Below, in pieces: positions 33,223-39,714 of a stretch of DNA of 42,302 nucleotides (within the stretch, counting starts at the first letter, position 1; each line of letters begins with the position of its first letter). The position numbers and the translations under genes were made by a program. This DNA is from an uncultured Acetatifactor sp. (GTDB lineage: Bacteria > Bacillota > Clostridia > Lachnospirales > Lachnospiraceae): assembly GCA_910577035.1 (NCBI GenBank), contig CAJTKW010000018.1, positions 27,909 to 70,210 of the forward strand, written 5' to 3'. Below the pieces are notes generated by a model. It was not told the origin of the DNA. It worked only from the letters and a program-made list of their open reading frames with translations, and searched no databases.

Positions 33223-33404
33223 TACGCCACCCCCTCACCGCATTGTTCAGCCAGTATTTTTTTATATTCCTTATCTACTGCCTGTGCCAGCCTGTCTACC
33301 TGTTGCACGTCAATTTCTGCCGTAACCACCAACAACTGATATGCAAAGAAATTCTTCTTTTCTCCAATCTCAAAGCCACCTTTGAAAGTATATGTTTTCC
33401 TCAT
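33222..33404 (-). CDS. hypothetical small protein (60 aa)
   Basis: Unrecognised. An N-terminal beta-hairpin-like part (MRKTYTFKGGFEIGEKKNFFAYQLLVVTAEID) leads into an amphipathic helix (VQQVDRLAQAVDKEYKKILAEQ). AAGGAG lies 11 nt before ATG 33404. It overlaps the next gene by one base and they form a two-gene unit. Two coupled small ORFs can be a toxin-antitoxin or anti-defence pair, but nothing in the sequence proves this. Confidence 0.6.
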   Translation of the reverse strand: MRKTYTFKGGFEIGEKKNFFAYQLLVVTAEIDVQQVDRLAQAVDKEYKKILAEQCGEGVA

Positions 33405-33485
33405 ACCCTGCTTGACTCCTTTCTCAAACCTATTTTTATGTTACATTTCCTCATGTGCAAAACGTATGTAAACAGGAACAAAGAA

Positions 33486-33520
33486 AAATCCTACCCGGCA
33501 TAAACCGCCAGATAAGATTT
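33486..33520 (-). other. stem-loop with G-U pairs
   Basis: AAATCCTACCCGGC (33486-33499) and GCCAGATAAGATTT (33507-33520) can form a 14-bp stem on the minus-strand RNA if G-U pairs are allowed, with a 7-nt loop. T-rich sequence follows on the minus strand. It is either a second terminator or part of the leader of the 60-aa gene. Confidence 0.5.
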
Positions 33521-33741
33521 TTCCTCTACTGCATGACTTGTAAGGTTTTGAAACAGGGGAGCATCCGCCCCACCTTTCCAGTGCATATTTTGAAGTGTCA
33601 CCTGCACCCCGATAACACCTGAATTATAATGTGAACATTTTAAGGAAGAAACTGTTTTTCCAGGCACGTTTTAAATACTTGTAAGACAACTCGTCTATTC
33701 TTTTTTCCTCATCTAAAACCACTGTCAACAGTTTCAAAAAA

Positions 33742-33773
33742 CAATCCCCTGTTCTTAACCTCGCAGGGGATTG
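33742..33773 (-). terminator. intrinsic terminator
   Basis: CAATCCCCTG (33742-33751) pairs perfectly with CAGGGGATTG (33764-33773), 12-nt loop, and the minus strand continues into TTTTTTG. It ends the 72-aa gene transcript. Confidence 0.88.
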
Positions 33774-33830
33774 TAACATCCATTTTTCATTTTTTCTGTG
33801 GCGATTAGCAACGGAATATAAACCAGATTT

Positions 33831-34049
33831 TTATGTATTATGCCGCACAGCCCCAGCCCCCAGCCTCTCCCGTCTTTGAATCATATTGTCAACCGTTTCC
33901 CTCGCCCCCAGCAGTGCGTATTCCTCATAATGATAGGATTCACTTTCCATGATGCCCTCGCCGTTTTCGCTGAATACGCAGAATACATAAGCCTTTTCAA
34001 TGTTGCTCCAGAACACTTTTATCTCATAGCCCCTGTACTGCTCAACCAT
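33831..34049 (-). CDS. hypothetical small protein (72 aa)
   Basis: Unrecognised. A compact acidic protein with EQYRGYEIKVFWSNIEKAYVFCVFSENGEGIMESESYHYEEYALLGARETVDNMIQ. The alternating aromatic/beta first half and a helix in the second half resemble small phage and plasmid proteins of the HicB/DUF-type fold, but no motif is firm. It lies 44 bp downstream of the 165-aa gene on the same strand, with a short hairpin between, and has a terminator behind it. GGGGGTGC lies before the ATG. Confidence 0.6.
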   Translation of the reverse strand: MVEQYRGYEIKVFWSNIEKAYVFCVFSENGEGIMESESYHYEEYALLGARETVDNMIQRRERLGAGAVRHNT

Positions 34050-34085
34050 TTCCCATGCACCCCCTTAAACCTCTCTACCCCAAAA

Positions 34086-34105
34086 GAGGGGGCTTACGCC
34101 CCCTC
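34086..34105 (-). terminator. short hairpin overlapping the stop of the 165-aa gene
   Basis: GAGGGGGC (34086-34093) pairs with GCCCCCTC (34098-34105) and the TAA stop sits in the 4-nt loop. The minus strand continues with TTTT only, so termination is probably partial, allowing readthrough to the 72-aa gene. Confidence 0.65.
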
Positions 34106-34591
34106 CTTGACTTCCTCCTCACTGCCGATGATCTCCACACCCTCACAGACCACCAGCTTATTCTTCTCCAGCCTTACGCCTGCAACAGGCACATTCAGTT
34201 CCATCATCATCTTGAGCTTGTCCTCGCTGTACTCGACCCGGGCATGTCTGGCATTGACTGTCTCGTATACTTTCTTTTTGTCACCGCTGACCGCCACAAC
34301 GATTAATCCAATGTTCATATCGGAACTGCCGTCCTCATACATCCACGAAAGACTGTTTACTCCTGTTTTCAACTGTAAATTGTTCATGTTGAAACCCTCG
34401 GCATCCAGCTTAAGGACTTCCTTTCCGTCCTCGTCCCCAAGAACAAAGCCATAAACCTTTTCATTGTTCCTCAGTTTTGCAATGACCTGTTTTTCAGAGA
34501 GCCCCGAAAATCCTTTTGACCTGTTATCGTAGAAGTCATAGCCGATAAGCCTCTGCCCTAAAAAGTTACCATTGCTCAAATACATACACAT
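34094..34591 (-). CDS. hypothetical protein (165 aa)
   Basis: Unrecognised. A soluble, mostly beta-rich protein with MCMYLSNGNFLGQRLIGYDFYDNRS at the start, DGKEVLKLDAEGFNMNNLQLKTGV in the middle and a C-terminal LNVPVAGVRLEKNKLVVCEGVEIIGSEEEVKEGA. There are no signal peptide, membrane segments or enzymatic motifs. ATG 34591 follows GAGGTAGGG; an upstream ATG at 34624 has no ribosome binding site. Its terminator hairpin is built into the stop codon region. Function unknown. Confidence 0.65.
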   Translation of the reverse strand: MCMYLSNGNFLGQRLIGYDFYDNRSKGFSGLSEKQVIAKLRNNEKVYGFVLGDEDGKEVLKLDAEGFNMNNLQLKTGVNSLSWMYEDGSSDMNIGLIVVAVSGDKKKVYETVNARHARVEYSEDKLKMMMELNVPVAGVRLEKNKLVVCEGVEIIGSEEEVKEGA

Positions 34592-35162
34592 GTTCCCTAC
34601 CTCTTTCTTTCCGTGCCTCAGCACTAATCATTTATTTATCTTACACATATATACTAACGCTGGGTTATCCATGTGAACAGACGTGATATTGCAAGGAAAA
34701 CAGCTACCATGCAACACCGATATTTAGGGAGATTGTCGCATATGAAATGACTTAAACAGCTTTATTGAGTTTCCAGACCTGATTTTCTGATGCTCAAAAC
34801 AGCACTTTTATTATTATGAAATATCCACCACAGAACAACTTTATCGAATAATGTGGGAGACAACACACTGCATACTGAAATGCCTGTAATTTCTATCAAC
34901 TTGTACAACTTCATTTTCCCATAATGTAAGAACTGTTTTTATATGTACATTGGCGCTAAAATTCCTAAAGAGGAAATTTTGATAAGTACAACAAACTCAT
35001 AACAGTATATTGATTTTTACATACTGTACAGATTTATGTATTACTTATCAACTTTAATAGGTCTGTTTTAAATGAATCTTTTTATTACAAAAATGAGTTG
35101 AAACATTTGAAACTTTTGAAACAGACTGCCGTAAACAATATGCGTTTTTCTATCTTTTTTAA
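34592..35162. other. AT-rich non-coding region
   Basis: About 570 bases without a supported gene. It has one copy of a 17-bp repeat GTTGAAACATTTGAAAC (35097-35113), immediately followed by TTTTGAAAC. The rest is unstructured AT-rich DNA between two divergent transcription units. Confidence 0.5.
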
Positions 35163-35191
35163 TTGAGGAATACGCCAGTTCATGCTATAAT
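35163..35191 (+). promoter_or_regulatory. promoter of the type I toxin-like gene
   Basis: -35 TTGAGG (35163-35168), 17-nt spacer, -10 TATAAT (35186-35191). The predicted start at about 35198 leaves a 73-nt leader that folds over the ribosome binding site. Confidence 0.75.
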
Positions 35192-35270
35192 AGGGTTGTA
35201 TAATTGAACGGAAAGCAGGATGCGATTTTCTGATATGTGCCCTCTAGTTTTACGAAAGAGGGTGGTGCCC

Positions 35271-35351
35271 ATGAGCGTGATGGAAGTTTTGACATTATTG
35301 CTTGTTATCTTTGCGGCTCTGTCTTATATAGACAAACATAAAAAGAAATAA
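35271..35351 (+). CDS. 26-aa hydrophobic peptide, probable type I (holin-like) toxin
   Basis: MSVMEVLTLLLVIFAALSY followed by a charged IDKHKKK tail: one membrane helix then a Lys-rich end. This is the layout of the putative holin-like toxin/TxpA-type peptides of Firmicutes, which act at the membrane. GAGGGTGG lies 8 nt before the ATG but is occluded, since CCCTCT (35240-35245) pairs with AGAGGG (35257-35262). It has its own SigA promoter and lies on the plus strand among minus-strand genes. A convergent antisense promoter downstream completes a type I module. Too short for standard ORF calling. Confidence 0.75.
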   Translation: MSVMEVLTLLLVIFAALSYIDKHKKK

Positions 35352-35442
35352 GCATCCGTACCCTCGCAAAGTTCAGATGCTTATTCTTTAATAACATTTT
35401 TACTGAGGGCAAATCGGGACTTCGTGTCCGATCAACCTTTCT
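35340..35442 (-). ncRNA. probable antisense RNA antitoxin
   Basis: Minus-strand promoter 35449-35477 predicts a start at about 35442. The RNA would run through the 3' end of the toxin mRNA and stop at the hairpin AATAAGCATC (35347-35356)/GATGCTTATT (35376-35385), followed on the minus strand by TCTTTTT (35340-35346). The roughly 100-nt RNA would be fully complementary to the toxin mRNA 3' region, overlapping its last codons. This is the arrangement of txpA/ratA-type modules. Confidence 0.65.
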
Positions 35443-35448
35443 AAGTAG

Positions 35449-35477
35449 ATTATACACTAGAGCCACTTGAAAAACAA
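35449..35477 (-). promoter_or_regulatory. antisense RNA promoter
   Basis: Minus strand: -35 TTGTTT (35472-35477), 17-nt spacer, -10 TATAAT (35449-35454). The -35 lies inside the loop and right arm of the toxin mRNA terminator. Confidence 0.6.
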
Positions 35478-35489
35478 GTGGCTCTTTTT
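35460..35489 (+). terminator. toxin mRNA terminator
   Basis: GAGCCACTTG (35460-35469), AAAAA loop, CAAGTGGCTC (35475-35484), TTTTT (35485-35489). It is an excellent plus-strand terminator, giving a toxin mRNA of about 290 nt. Confidence 0.9.
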
Positions 35490-35498
35490 AAAATTTAG

Positions 35499-35526
35499 AG
35501 AGGTCAGCATTGATTGGCTGACCTCT
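35499..35526. terminator. hairpin between the toxin module and lipoprotein gene
   Basis: AGAGGTCAGC (35499-35508) pairs with GCTGACCTCT (35517-35526) around an 8-nt loop. T-rich sequence follows on both strands (TTGCTGTTTT plus strand; CTAAATTTT minus strand). It probably ends the lipoprotein operon. Confidence 0.65.
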
Positions 35527-35652
35527 TTGCTGTTTTATTGCAAGTGCTACGGGGCTACATAGGTTTCCGTTTATGTCGGAGATGTAAACTAACCAACCTG
35601 TTCTTCGCCAGTCTACGCCTTGACCTGGGGTTTGGTTTTCTCCCGCTTGCTA

Positions 35653-36423
35653 TCACTCTATGATCCAGTCCCCACTTGTCTGACCTCCTGATCCAAAACC
35701 ACCAGTCTGTTGTAGACCTAAACCTGCTAGTGCTCCACCTGTTACATCATCTGAATCGGTGTCTGCTGGAGGCTGGGTCTGCTGTTGCTGACTTCCTTGG
35801 TTGCCTGAATTATCTTGCTGACCTGATGAACCATTGTTTCCGCTGGACTGTTGTTGTTGTGGCTGGGGCTTGTCACGGGAAACTAAACTTGCACTGACCA
35901 TCTGGACTTCATCGTTATCTGTTTTCAAGACTAACCAGATTTTGGTGCCTGATTCTACTCGCCCATTACAAACTATCTCTTGTGCATAAGTGAGGGAACC
36001 GATTTTGTCATAGTCTGTTCCCGGACCACTTCTTAAATTACATGTTTGAAGGGCATAATAGGTTGTGTCGTCCGTTGAAATAATTTCATATCCCAAGTCT
36101 GACTCAACTTCCTCGCTGGATACAATTTCTTCACTTGGTACAACTTCCTCACTCGATGCAATTTCCTCACTTGGTACAACTTCCTCGCTTGGTGCAACTT
36201 CTTCACTTTCCTTGCTTTCCTCAATCGGTTTTGCTGTAGGTGTGACAGTGGGAGAGGGTGTAGGCTCGATGCTCTCCAAACTTTCCTCTGGCTCTTGTGT
36301 TGCCACAGGTAAATCAGCTATAGCTGGCTCTGCCTGCTTTCCACAGCCACCTGAACAGCCAGTTACTGACAACATGACTGCTGTTATTAGAAATGCTGAT
36401 TTAAACATTTTCTTGTTTATCAT
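35653..36423 (-). CDS. lipoprotein with SH3-like domain and low-complexity linkers
   Basis: A 256-residue exported lipoprotein. The signal peptide FKSAFLITAVMLSVTGC ends in a lipobox-like VTGC at about residue 23. An acidic Pro/Ser/Glu linker with repeated SSEEVVP-type hexapeptides (about residues 65-110) leads to a bacterial SH3 domain (CNLRSGPGTDYDKIGSLTYAQEI, about 128-150). A Gln/Ser/Gly-rich tail with GALAGLGLQQTGGF closes it. SH3b domains bind cell-wall peptides, so surface attachment on the wall side is likely. Its ATG overlaps the upstream stop by 4 bp. The linker is encoded by tandem 18-bp repeats. Confidence 0.82.
   Translation of the reverse strand: MINKKMFKSAFLITAVMLSVTGCSGGCGKQAEPAIADLPVATQEPEESLESIEPTPSPTVTPTAKPIEESKESEEVAPSEEVVPSEEIASSEEVVPSEEIVSSEEVESDLGYEIISTDDTTYYALQTCNLRSGPGTDYDKIGSLTYAQEIVCNGRVESGTKIWLVLKTDNDEVQMVSASLVSRDKPQPQQQQSSGNNGSSGQQDNSGNQGSQQQQTQPPADTDSDDVTGGALAGLGLQQTGGFGSGGQTSGDWIIE
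36109..36198 (-). repeat. five tandem 18-bp repeats in the lipoprotein gene
   Basis: Units begin at 36109, 36127, 36145, 36163 and 36181, consensus TTCCTCACTTGGTACAAC on the plus strand with a few changes per unit, and a partial sixth unit follows. Each encodes six residues of the Ser-Glu-Glu-Val/Ile linker, so copy-number change would keep frame. Confidence 0.85.
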
Positions 36424-36878
36424 TTATGTAACAACCCCTTTGCTATTTTTCCTAAAGCACCAAACAAACCATTTGAAATGCTCAAAAGACTATTGTTGAT
36501 TGTAACATCACCAAAAAGACTGAGATGAAGATGAATTTCAGTTTTTCCCTTTTCCCCTTTGTCAATGCTCCCCATTATCTCCTTTTCCCAGTCGTTAAGG
36601 GCAGACTGACCTTTTAATGTGATACCATCAACCTCTGGTATTTTGTCAGCCTCTAAATGCTCCGCCGTTCCGTCTGATGAGAGATAACCTTTTTCTGTAA
36701 GCTTGTAAATATCCGTCACAAGCTGTCTGTGTTCCTCGTCTGATAAACTTTCCTCTAAAGTCCAGACTGCTCCGCTTAAAGTAGAAAGGTTATCATGCTC
36801 GTCTGTTACAAATTCCTCTAAACTCCTAATCAATATCAATGTTTCAAACTGCTCTTTTGTGATATTTTGTTTATCCAT
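36420..36878 (-). CDS. hypothetical protein coupled to the SH3 lipoprotein
   Basis: A 152-residue cytoplasmic protein. The helical N-terminal part (KEQFETLILIRSLEEFV to TDIYKLTEKGYLSSDG, residues 1-75) looks like a small winged or helical bundle regulator. The C-terminal part has a Leu-rich stretch (LSISNGLFGALGKIAKGLLHK) that could associate with a membrane. Unknown family. ATG 36878 lacks a strong GGAGG site (GGGAAAAG is nearest). It overlaps the lipoprotein start by 4 bp. It is divergent from the XRE regulator 37017, which may control it. Confidence 0.65.
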   Translation of the reverse strand: MDKQNITKEQFETLILIRSLEEFVTDEHDNLSTLSGAVWTLEESLSDEEHRQLVTDIYKLTEKGYLSSDGTAEHLEADKIPEVDGITLKGQSALNDWEKEIMGSIDKGEKGKTEIHLHLSLFGDVTINNSLLSISNGLFGALGKIAKGLLHK

Positions 36879-36987
36879 ATGCTTTTCCCTTTCGTATATA
36901 TGTTGATTTTCTAATCATTATATCATCTTTCTGCATAGTTATCAATGCTTTTAGCAGACTTTCCATATCCCAGAGCATATAAACATC

Positions 36988-37004
36988 ATGTACAATCTAT
37001 ACAT
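36988..37004. promoter_or_regulatory. candidate XRE operator between divergent genes
   Basis: ATGTACAATCTATACAT has arms ATGTA/TACAT. The 9-mer ATGTACAAT recurs in the loop of the long inverted repeat at 37705-37757, so both may be bound by the same regulator. Confidence 0.35.
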
Positions 37005-37016
37005 GGAGGTGCTCAT

Positions 37017-37310
37017 ATGATAAACGGTTTAGGTCAACGGCTACAGGAACAGCGCATTTTACGAAGTCTCTCGCAAAAAGAAGTTGCATCATCTATTGGC
37101 GTGTCCGCCTCCGTCATATCAAACTATGAAATTGGGGAACGGACACCCAGCATTGATATTCTTATCTCGCTTGCGCATTTATACCACTGTTCCGCTGATT
37201 ATCTGCTTGGCATTGATAAAGCCGATACTGCCAGACTGCTTGATGTGTCTATGCTGGACGATAAACAATACCAGCTTTTACAAGCTTTCTTACTAAGTTT
37301 ACAGAAATGA
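37017..37310 (+). CDS. XRE-family transcriptional regulator
   Basis: A 97-residue repressor-type protein. The HTH is clear at residues about 6-60: LGQRLQEQRILRSLSQKEVASSIGVSASVISNYEIGERTPSIDILISLAHLY, ending with the usual SADYLLGID. A short C-terminal helix (DDKQYQLLQAFLLSLQK) probably dimerises it. GGAGG lies 7 nt before ATG 37017; the frame is open from 36945 without a site. It is divergent from the 152-aa/lipoprotein pair and ends in a clean terminator. It is the likely regulator of element genes. Confidence 0.88.
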   Translation: MINGLGQRLQEQRILRSLSQKEVASSIGVSASVISNYEIGERTPSIDILISLAHLYHCSADYLLGIDKADTARLLDVSMLDDKQYQLLQAFLLSLQK

Positions 37311-37344
37311 CAGGAATACCTGCTCCAGATACCCTGTCATTTCT
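37303..37344 (+). terminator. terminator overlapping the end of the XRE gene
   Basis: AGAAATGACAGG (37303-37314) pairs perfectly with CCTGTCATTTCT (37333-37344) around an 18-nt loop, followed by ATTTTA. The left arm includes the XRE stop codon. Confidence 0.75.
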
Positions 37345-37374
37345 ATTTTATCACCGCCCTTCTGGCTGTCTGTG

Positions 37375-37626
37375 TCATACGCTTTCTTTTAATTCAAATA
37401 CTCTATCATGCAGTTTTTGAATATCTGTTGCTTCTAACATTTCCAGATAATCTGATATGAGTTTCACACTGCACAACTCATAGGAATCTTCTGTCTTATT
37501 TAGAGCACATATTCCCTGACATATCAATTCCAGATGGCTTGTCAGACTGTGTATCTTCAAGCCTAAAGCATCCACCATATCATTAAGTTTGCTCAATTCA
37601 GTCTGCAAGTTTTTTGTATCTCCCAT
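37375..37626 (-). CDS. hypothetical small helical protein (83 aa)
   Basis: Unrecognised. The protein is predicted to be almost wholly helical: GDTKNLQTELSKLNDMVDALGLKIHSLTSHLELICQGICALNKT, then SVKLISDYLEMLEATDIQKLHDRVFELKESV. It carries a few Cys and heptad-like Leu spacing, suggesting coiled-coil dimerisation. GGGGGTGA lies before ATG 37626; an upstream extension to 37686 lacks a site. It lies downstream of the 53-nt inverted repeat and may be controlled by it. Confidence 0.6.
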   Translation of the reverse strand: MGDTKNLQTELSKLNDMVDALGLKIHSLTSHLELICQGICALNKTEDSYELCSVKLISDYLEMLEATDIQKLHDRVFELKESV

Positions 37627-37704
37627 ACAGCTCACCCCCTTCCTTTTTAAACTGGGTGGTGATTGTACCGGATTGCCATATGTCATTCAATAGAGTTTAT
37701 AACC

Positions 37705-37757
37705 AGAAATGAACTATGTTTACTGTAGCAAATGTACAATAAACATAGTTCATTTCT
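37705..37757. repeat. 53-nt inverted repeat with perfect 18-bp arms
   Basis: AGAAATGAACTATGTTTA (37705-37722) and its complement (37740-37757) flank a 17-nt loop. No T-run follows on either strand, so it is not a terminator. It lies 79 nt upstream of the 83-aa gene. Possible roles are an operator, an origin of transfer or replication, or a recombinase site for the serine recombinase nearby. Confidence 0.8.
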
Positions 37758-37957
37758 TTGAAATATACTGATTTTGTTTTAAGGCATCTTTTTCTATTTT
37801 ATTTGCACTGCTGTGTTTGCGTATCTCTGGTTTTGTACTATATATAAATACATTATATGCCATCAAAAAAGCATAAAATCTCTGTTTTTATGTATGTCTT
37901 TGTAAAACTGACTTTTACAAAAACATATTTTTATATGTGTCGTTTGTATCTTTTGTA

Positions 37958-38497
37958 TTAACCATACAGCCCATTGTCGGCAGACGGCTTATTAAGCCTG
38001 TTATAAATCGTCTGACGGTTCGTATTATACCGCTTTGCTATCTCGGCAACTGACATGCCATTCTCGCGCAAATACTTTATTTCTTCAATGTCTATATCGT
38101 CCCGGCTGTTCCTCACACGCTTATCTAAACGCTTTTGTAACACATCCTGCATCCGTAACAATTTCTTATTTTCTTTTTCTAATGCGTCCAGTCTTTCTTT
38201 ATATGTATTTTCTTTTTCCTCCAGACGGTTCTTTTCTCTTTCCAGACAGTTTCTTTCCGCTTTTAAATTGCGCAAACTTCTGTCAAGGTCATCATTTTCT
38301 TTTATAAGCTGTTCCATTACACATCCGTGGTATGCCCGCCTTAGGCCCTCTGACATGGTTTCAATTATTTCTTCCGTTTCCAACCTGTCAAATGTATGGC
38401 ACATATTTACATAATCGTCTCCCAGCTTTTCATGTATCGCAGTATTCAAATGAAATAGCGCAAGGTCAAGATTCCTGCTCCTTTTATTCCCGTCCAT
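37958..38497 (-). CDS. coiled-coil protein with C-terminal resolvase-type HTH
   Basis: A 179-residue protein. Residues about 1-60 are helical, 75-130 form a long charged coiled coil (DLDRSLRNLKAERNCLEREKNRLEEKENTYKERLDALEKENKKL) and the C-terminus is a Hin/resolvase-like HTH (IEEIKYLRENGMSVAEIAKRYNTNRQTIYNRLNK). A catalytic domain is absent. GGGGGG lies 7 nt before ATG 38497, which is 14 bp past the recombinase stop. It is encoded in one unit with the serine recombinase and may be an accessory DNA-binding factor or regulator. Confidence 0.75.
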   Translation of the reverse strand: MDGNKRSRNLDLALFHLNTAIHEKLGDDYVNMCHTFDRLETEEIIETMSEGLRRAYHGCVMEQLIKENDDLDRSLRNLKAERNCLEREKNRLEEKENTYKERLDALEKENKKLLRMQDVLQKRLDKRVRNSRDDIDIEEIKYLRENGMSVAEIAKRYNTNRQTIYNRLNKPSADNGLYG

Positions 38498-38511
38498 ATC
38501 AAGCCCCCCTT

Positions 38512-39087
38512 TCAAAAATCTATTGCTACGCTTTTTTCCTCATGCTCGCTGACTTTCCTGTAAAACGTACTACGGCTTATTCCTAATTGTTCACTGGCAG
38601 ATTTCGCTGTGATCTCTCTCTTTTTCCATTGTACATAAACAGCCGGAAAGTTATCAAGCTGTTTTTCGGGTCTGCCTTTGTATTTCCCGTTTTCTTTTGC
38701 AATCTCAATGCCCTCTCTCTGCCGTTGCCGTATATATTCCCGCTCCAACTCCGCCACCGCTCCAAATATCGTAAGCATAAATTTCCCAGCCGGAGTGTCT
38801 GTGTCGATTTTCTCTTTTTGTGAAATAAACTGAACATGCTTACTGTTTAATTCCTCTGTCAATTCAAGCAAATCTTTTGTATTCCTTGCAAAACGGGAGA
38901 TACTCTCCACGACTACAGTGTCACCCTCACGCACAAACTTCAACATTTCCAGCAGGGCGGGGCGGTCTGTATTTTTGCCGCTCATTCTGTCAATGTATAT
39001 CTTATCTACCTCCAGTGACTTCATTATTTCCTCCTGACGTGCTGTGTTTTGTTCTTTTGTACTCACTCTGACATATCCAACTTTCAT
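38512..39087 (-). CDS. serine recombinase (resolvase/invertase)
   Basis: A 191-residue small serine recombinase. MKVGYVRVSTKEQNTARQ provides the catalytic Ser (in VRVST, about residue 9), VVVESISRFARNTKDLLEL the conserved Arg residues, and the long E-helix follows in GKFMLTIFGAVAELEREYIRQRQREGI. A C-terminal HTH (ITAKSASEQLGISRSTFYRKV) is present. It is the size of Tn3-family resolvases and Hin invertases. AAGGAG lies 10 nt before ATG 39087. It may resolve multimers or invert a segment; no paired crossover sites are obvious. The downstream HTH protein is in the same unit. Confidence 0.9.
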   Translation of the reverse strand: MKVGYVRVSTKEQNTARQEEIMKSLEVDKIYIDRMSGKNTDRPALLEMLKFVREGDTVVVESISRFARNTKDLLELTEELNSKHVQFISQKEKIDTDTPAGKFMLTIFGAVAELEREYIRQRQREGIEIAKENGKYKGRPEKQLDNFPAVYVQWKKREITAKSASEQLGISRSTFYRKVSEHEEKSVAIDF

Positions 39088-39553
39088 AATGTCCGCTCCT
39101 TTCTCAACTAGACAATTTAATGCGAGATACCGCAAATTTCCACCATTTCAAAAAGTGTCTCATAAGCCTATACCCTACCCCAGCAGAACAATCATACAGT
39201 TTTCACACATGAAAACTGTTCCAATAGAGCGGTTTTCCTATTTTTGGCACACTTTTTGAAACATATCCATTTAATCCCGTTCTCATTTTAAAGCAGTATT
39301 AAAAGTGTACCTTAAAAAATAAAAATGCCTGTTTTAATTTCAAAACAGACATTTCTCTCATTCAAAAAAGTTGAAACATTTGAAACAAGCAGGCAATTAC
39401 CCACATAGAAGCCCCGATCCTCACCCGGCTGTTGGGACACTCCCCCAGTCCCTCTATATCCCCCTTAAACCACGTCCAATTACTCCAGACAGTATTTTCT
39501 CCAGACCACCCACAGCCCCCCTTTAAAAACCCTCTGGCATACATTACCCTAAA

Positions 39554-39572
39554 TTTTGTTGGAACTTTGTTG
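39554..39572 (+). repeat. 19-bp end repeat, right copy
   Basis: Identical in sequence and orientation to 28364-28382. Its position inside the right boundary mirrors the left copy. Confidence 0.6.
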
Positions 39573-39625
39573 GAAAGCTCCCTGTTTTCTCACCGCCTGC
39601 CTGCATCCCGGGGTACAGGAAAAGA

Positions 39626-39657
39626 GCCGGAACCTCTTTAAAATCAAGGCTTCCGGC
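39626..39657 (-). terminator. terminator supplied by the element to tRNA-Pro
   Basis: GCCGGAA (39626-39632) pairs with TTCCGGC (39651-39657), with additional CC/GG inside; the minus strand continues TCTTTT. It replaces the original tRNA terminator that is now at 28170-28196. Confidence 0.7.
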
Positions 39658-39670
39658 CCTTTTCCCAATA

Positions 39671-39714
39671 CTCGGCGCGACGTGATTCGAACACGCGACC
39701 TCTGCGTCCCGAAC
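39671..39714. repeat. right attachment site within tRNA-Pro
   Basis: Identical to 28201-28244 over 44 bp. Here the repeat continues into the full tRNA-Pro gene, so insertion kept the tRNA functional. Confidence 0.92.

Larger units (their letters stand above)
33405..33830. other. non-coding gap with two hairpins
   Basis: About 425 bases without a gene. It contains the hairpins at 33486-33520 and 33742-33773. Between them no open frame with a ribosome binding site is seen. Confidence 0.4.
39088..39670. other. non-coding right end of the element
   Basis: About 580 bases without a supported gene. It has a copy of the 17-bp repeat GTTGAAACATTTGAAAC (39370-39386), the right copy of the 19-bp end repeat (39554-39572) and the hairpin at 39626-39657. 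The plus-strand open frame at 39432-39641 has no ribosome binding site. Confidence 0.5.
28201..39714. mobile_element. integrative element in tRNA-Pro, about 11.5 kb
   Basis: A 44-bp perfect direct repeat bounds the block (28201-28244 and 39671-39714) and equals the 3' part of the tRNA-Pro gene, which stays intact at the right end. A tyrosine integrase lies next to the left repeat and is transcribed toward it. The block is visibly AT-richer than both flanks and carries typical accessory genes (adenine methylase, XRE regulator, serine recombinase, small unknown ORFs, type I toxin-like gene). No relaxase, FtsK-like ATPase, replication initiator or phage structural gene is recognisable, so self-mobility is doubtful; it could be a mobilisable island, a satellite or a remnant. 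Confidence 0.85.

Noticed and set aside
36109..36198. CRISPR-like array
   Set aside because: Regular 18-bp units without spacers inside a coding frame; it is a protein repeat.
39432..39641. 69-aa plus-strand open frame at the right end of the element
   Set aside because: No ribosome binding site, Pro/Ser-rich and overlaps the end repeat and tRNA terminator.
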